From: Shewanella gelidimarina
Lineage (GTDB): Bacteria; Pseudomonadota; Gammaproteobacteria; Enterobacterales; Shewanellaceae
Reading direction: 5' to 3'
DNA: 64,000 nucleotides
NCBI RefSeq assembly: GCF_023283945.1
Contig: NZ_JAKIKW010000023.1
Coordinates: forward strand, 27,053 to 91,052
Shown in pieces: positions 60,557-64,000 of the stretch. The notes under the pieces were generated by a model. It was not told the DNA's origin. It searched no databases and saw only the letters and a program-made list of their open reading frames with translations. A program made the translations under genes and the position numbers. Positions within the stretch are counted from its first letter, which is position 1. Every line of letters starts with the position of its first letter.

Positions 60557-63280
60557 ATGTTTGGTAAATTACTGACAAAAGTATTTGGTAGTCGCAACGA
60601 TCGTACACTTAAAGTTTTCGGAAAAGTCGTTAATAAAATTAATGGTTTTGAGGAAGAGTACGCGCAGTTATCCGATGAAGATTTAAAAGCAAAAACAACC
60701 CTTTTTCGTGAACGACTCAATGCAGGTGAAACATTAGATTCTGTTTTACCTGAAGCGTTCGCTACTGTCCGTGAAGCATCAAAGCGTGTATTCGAAATGC
60801 GTCATTTCGATGTGCAGATGATTGGTGGCATGATCCTAGACAGTAACCGTATTGCAGAGATGCGTACCGGTGAAGGTAAAACGTTAACAGCAACCTTGCC
60901 AGCATACCTCAATGGTTTAACGGGCAAAGGTGTTCACGTCATTACCGTGAACGATTATCTAGCTGGACGTGATGCCGACAATAACCGTCCTCTTTTTGAG
61001 TTTCTTGGTTTAACTGTTGGTATTAATGTTGCGGGTCTTGGTCAGGTAGAGAAGAAAGCTGCCTACGACGCTGACATTACCTACGGAACTAATAACGAGT
61101 TCGGCTTTGATTATCTTCGTGACAACATGGCTTTCTCGCCAGCAGAGCGAGTGCAGCGTCCCTTGCATTACGCCCTTATCGATGAAGTCGATTCAATCCT
61201 AATCGATGAAGCGCGTACACCGCTTATTATTTCCGGTGCAGCTGAAGATAGCTCAGAGCTTTACACCAAGATTAACACCCTTATTCCAAACCTCATTCAG
61301 CAAGAAAAAGAAGACACTGAAGATGAGATTGGTGAAGGTGATTACTCTATTGATGAAAAAGCCAAACAAGTTCATATGACAGAACGCGGCCAAGAAAAGG
61401 TCGAAGTCTTGTTGACTGAGCGTGGCATGTTAGCTGAAGGCGACTCATTATATTCTGCCGCTAACATCTCGTTACTGCACCATGTGACTGCAGCGCTACG
61501 TGCTCATACCTTATTTGAAAAAGATGTTGATTACATTGTTCAAGACAATGAAGTCATTATTGTTGATGAACATACTGGCCGTACTATGCCAGGCCGTCGT
61601 TGGTCTGAAGGTTTACATCAAGCAGTAGAAGCTAAAGAGGGTGTTCATATTCAAAATGAAAACCAAACTTTAGCATCCATTACTTTCCAGAACTTCTTCC
61701 GTCAATATAAAAAACTAGCCGGTATGACGGGTACAGCCGATACAGAAGCATTCGAATTCCAACATATTTATGGACTCGATACAGTAGTCGTCCCAACTAA
61801 CCGTCCTATGGTACGTATTGATAATCCAGATTTGGTTTACCTTACAGCTGATGAAAAGTATGCCGCTATTGTTAAAGACATTATTGGCTGCCGTGAGCGT
61901 GGGCAACCAGTGTTGGTAGGTACGGTATCCATTGAGCAATCAGAATTACTGCACAGTTTATTGAAGAAGCAAAAGATCCCACATGAGATCTTGAACGCTA
62001 AGTTTCATGAACGTGAAGCTGACATTGTGGCTCAAGCTGGGCGTCTTGGCGCCGTAACCGTTGCGACTAACATGGCCGGTCGTGGTACCGATATCGTGTT
62101 AGGCGGTAACTGGAATATGGAAATTGACGCCATTGCGAATCCGACTAGCGAGCAGAGAGTTACCATCAAAGCAGATTGGCAAATTCGTCATGATGAAGTT
62201 GTTGATGCCGGTGGTTTACATATTCTAGGGACAGAACGTCACGAATCTCGCCGTATCGATAATCAGCTACGTGGCCGTTCTGGTCGTCAAGGTGATGCAG
62301 GTTCATCTCGTTTCTATCTATCTATGGAAGATAGCTTGATGCGTATCTTTGCTTCTGACCGTGTTTCTTCAATGATGAAGAAGCTGGGTATGGAAGAAGG
62401 TGAGGCCATTGAGCACCCATGGGTATCTCGTGCTATTGAAAACGCACAGCGTAAAGTAGAAGCCCGTAACTTTGATATTCGTAAGCAATTGCTAGAGTTT
62501 GATGATGTTGCTAATGATCAACGTCAGGTTGTCTATGCTCAGCGTAATGAGCTAATGGATGCTGAAAGCATTAAAGACACTATTACCAATATTCAAACTG
62601 ACGTCATTCAAGAGTTAATGGATCAATACATTCCGCCTCAATCAGTAGAAGAGTTATGGGATGTACCAGGTTTAGAGCAACGCTTGCAGCAAGAGTATTC
62701 AATGAGCTTGCCTGTTCAAGAGTGGTTAGATAAAGAAGATGAACTGCATGAAGAGACATTACGCGAACGTATTGTTGAAACATGGATTAACGCATACAAA
62801 GCAAAAGAAGAGATGGTCGGTGAGTCAGTACTGCGTCAATTTGAAAAAGCAGTCATGTTACAAACCTTAGATGGACTATGGAAAGAACACCTTTCTGCCA
62901 TGGATCATCTACGTCAAGGTATCCACTTGCGCGGATACGCACAAAAGAATCCTAAGCAAGAGTATAAGCGTGAGTCATTTGAATTATTCCAACAAATGCT
63001 CGAATCACTTAAACATGACGTGATCAGTGTCTTGTCTAAAGTACAGGTACAAGCGCAGTCCGATGTTGAAGAGATGGAAGAGCGTCGTCGTCAAGAAGAT
63101 GCAAAGATCCGTCGTGACTATCAGCACGCAGAAGCTGAAGCTTTAGTCGGTGCAGAAGAAAGTGCAGCACTAGTGGCTACACAGCCGCAAGTGCGTGACG
63201 GCGAGAAAGTGGGTCGAAATGATCCTTGCCCTTGTGGTTCAGGTAAGAAGTATAAGCAGTGCCACGGTAAATTGAGCTAA
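60557..63280 (+). CDS. secA: preprotein translocase ATPase SecA
   Basis: SecA is the motor that pushes preproteins through SecYEG. The ATG at 60557 gives the family start MFGKLLTKVFGSRNDRTLK and 907 residues; a TTG nine codons earlier is too close to its AAAGGGA. Landmarks: RTGEGKTLTATLPAYL, DEVDSILIDEARTPLIISG, GRGTDIVLGGNW, RGRSGRQGD and the zinc tail NDPCPCGSGKKYKQCHG. There is no secM in the 59 bases upstream. Confidence 0.97.
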   Translation: MFGKLLTKVFGSRNDRTLKVFGKVVNKINGFEEEYAQLSDEDLKAKTTLFRERLNAGETLDSVLPEAFATVREASKRVFEMRHFDVQMIGGMILDSNRIAEMRTGEGKTLTATLPAYLNGLTGKGVHVITVNDYLAGRDADNNRPLFEFLGLTVGINVAGLGQVEKKAAYDADITYGTNNEFGFDYLRDNMAFSPAERVQRPLHYALIDEVDSILIDEARTPLIISGAAEDSSELYTKINTLIPNLIQQEKEDTEDEIGEGDYSIDEKAKQVHMTERGQEKVEVLLTERGMLAEGDSLYSAANISLLHHVTAALRAHTLFEKDVDYIVQDNEVIIVDEHTGRTMPGRRWSEGLHQAVEAKEGVHIQNENQTLASITFQNFFRQYKKLAGMTGTADTEAFEFQHIYGLDTVVVPTNRPMVRIDNPDLVYLTADEKYAAIVKDIIGCRERGQPVLVGTVSIEQSELLHSLLKKQKIPHEILNAKFHEREADIVAQAGRLGAVTVATNMAGRGTDIVLGGNWNMEIDAIANPTSEQRVTIKADWQIRHDEVVDAGGLHILGTERHESRRIDNQLRGRSGRQGDAGSSRFYLSMEDSLMRIFASDRVSSMMKKLGMEEGEAIEHPWVSRAIENAQRKVEARNFDIRKQLLEFDDVANDQRQVVYAQRNELMDAESIKDTITNIQTDVIQELMDQYIPPQSVEELWDVPGLEQRLQQEYSMSLPVQEWLDKEDELHEETLRERIVETWINAYKAKEEMVGESVLRQFEKAVMLQTLDGLWKEHLSAMDHLRQGIHLRGYAQKNPKQEYKRESFELFQQMLESLKHDVISVLSKVQVQAQSDVEEMEERRRQEDAKIRRDYQHAEAEALVGAEESAALVATQPQVRDGEKVGRNDPCPCGSGKKYKQCHGKLS

Positions 63281-63304
63281 AAGCACTCGTTTCATGAAAT
63301 AATT

Positions 63305-63335
63305 AAAAGGGTGACTGAGAAGTCACCCTTTTTTA
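63305..63335 (+). terminator. terminator of secA
   Basis: AAAAGGGTGACT and AGTCACCCTTTT pair around a short loop, then more Ts. Confidence 0.9.
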
Positions 63336-63541
63336 TTGTCATTTTTTTAAGGTTTTACGAGTGCCATTACCCAATGTGCTCACATTTGCTAAAGCCACGA
63401 CAATATAGTGTTTATATTGCGATTGAATGTGGCAGGTAGACACAGATACACTAAATAGCATATTTATCTATGTATCACTTGAGTTTAGATCCAAATTAAA
63501 TTCACGGTGTTGTATGTAAAACAGACGCTTAAGCTAAGATC

Positions 63542-63550
63542 TGTGGATAA
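63542..63550 (-). other. single DnaA box
   Basis: TGTGGATAA is the complement of the perfect consensus TTATCCACA. It stands alone, about 80 bases upstream of rrn P1. No cluster of boxes or AT-rich DUE is visible, so this is not an origin. Confidence 0.5.
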
Positions 63551-63626
63551 CTCTGAGGGTAAGTCGTGGCTAAAGTGTGGTTAAGTAAAAACATTGAAAA
63601 AAGGACGTTTTTTCTTAAAAAAGCAC

Positions 63627-63654
63627 TTGCGCTTGCTGAGGAATTCCCTATAAT
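63627..63654 (+). promoter_or_regulatory. rRNA operon promoter P1
   Basis: TTGCGC (63627-63632), a 16-base spacer and perfect TATAAT (63649-63654), with an A/T-rich UP-element-like region before it (63585-63622, runs of A and T). Confidence 0.8.
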
Positions 63655-63829
63655 TCGCACCCACTGACACGGCACAGCAGGCCAACTACTTAGGTAGTAC
63701 GGGACTTGCAGCGGTGTTAGAGAGTTAAAACTCTTCGGAGATTTGATTCAGGTGACAAGCGCTTTAAGAGCTTCGGGTTTGACTTCTGATTAAGAAATCA
63801 CCACTCGAAAAACTTCTTAAAATAAGCAC

Positions 63830-63857
63830 TTGACGCTGACACTGGAGAGTGTAGAAT
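63830..63857 (+). promoter_or_regulatory. rRNA operon promoter P2
   Basis: TTGACG (63830-63835), a 16-base spacer and TAGAAT (63852-63857), about 200 bases after P1, as in tandem rrn promoters. Confidence 0.8.
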
Positions 63858-63914
63858 ACGCCTCCTCAAGCCAACGACCTAGCGTCTTCGGCGACACATG
63901 AAAGATGGTGTCAC

Positions 63915-63954
63915 GCTCTTTAACAATATGACAAGCAAATCTGTGTGGGCACTC
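63915..63954 (+). promoter_or_regulatory. rrn antitermination leader (boxA and boxC)
   Basis: GCTCTTTAACAA (63915-63926) is the rrn boxA and TGTGTGGGCACTC (63942-63954) the boxC element that precede the 16S gene in enterobacteria and Shewanella. The window ends within the leader; 16S rRNA starts beyond base 64000. Confidence 0.9.
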
Positions 63955-64000
63955 ACAGGTGTTGAGTTATTCGAAATTGCCTCTTAGGAGGCAATCAAAA

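Noticed and set aside
63542..63550. Chromosome origin near the rrn operon
   Set aside because: Only one DnaA box; no cluster, no AT-rich unwinding element and no dnaA, gidA or similar genes.

Overview
The window is a chromosomal segment of a gammaproteobacterium, almost certainly Shewanella or a close relative. Three gene orders support this: srkA-dsbA, rarD-yigI-recQ, and a dcw cluster that runs from murC straight to ftsQ without ddl and is followed by lpxC, dciA, an M23 peptidase and secA. The rRNA leader at the right edge has the enterobacterial/Shewanella type boxA and boxC. Almost everything outside 5.8-12.7 kb is core genome.

Layout. 1-5.6 kb: srkA, dsbA, a candidate small RNA on the minus strand, a small conserved-looking ORF, zapB, an NhaC-type antiporter, rof and a DUF1223 protein. 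5.82-12.66 kb: an integrative mobilizable element of about 6.8 kb inserted in the 3' tip of yicC. It carries a tyrosine integrase beside yicC, an AlpA-type regulator/excisionase candidate, a DUF3987 protein, a small unknown ORF, a MobV relaxase with a probable oriT, a structured non-coding stretch, and one cargo gene for a four-helix membrane protein with a cytoplasmic TPR tail. The displaced original end of yicC and its probable terminator lie at the far side of the element. 12.6-16 kb: yicC, rph-pyrE with an attenuator-like hairpin, folE. 16.2-20.7 kb: two tandem secreted S9 peptidase genes separated by a duplicated remnant of folE. 20.8-24.6 kb: slmA, dut, coaBC, radC, rpmB-rpmG. 24.6-32.2 kb: argA behind a pair of ARG boxes, a PH-like membrane protein, rarD, yigI, recQ, and a TPR/degenerate-GGDEF membrane protein. 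32.5-37.6 kb: the leucine operon leuABCD with an intact leader peptide and attenuator. 38-41.5 kb: fadL, a broken gene fragment, glpK and an arginine-rich unknown protein. 42-59.1 kb: the complete division and cell wall (dcw) cluster under MraZ repeats, ending with ftsZ and lpxC. 59.1-63.3 kb: dciA, divergent M23 peptidase, secA. 63.4-64 kb: the promoter and leader region of an rRNA operon; the 16S gene itself starts beyond the window.

The best candidates for something new are the yicC-integrated element as a whole (relaxase, oriT hairpins, paired arm-site repeats, structured non-coding block and an unrecognised membrane-TPR cargo gene), the folE/S9-peptidase duplication with a 304-base perfectly identical tract, the candidate sRNA downstream of dsbA, and the degenerate GGDEF sensor next to recQ. 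All statements come from reading sequence and translations; no database search was run.
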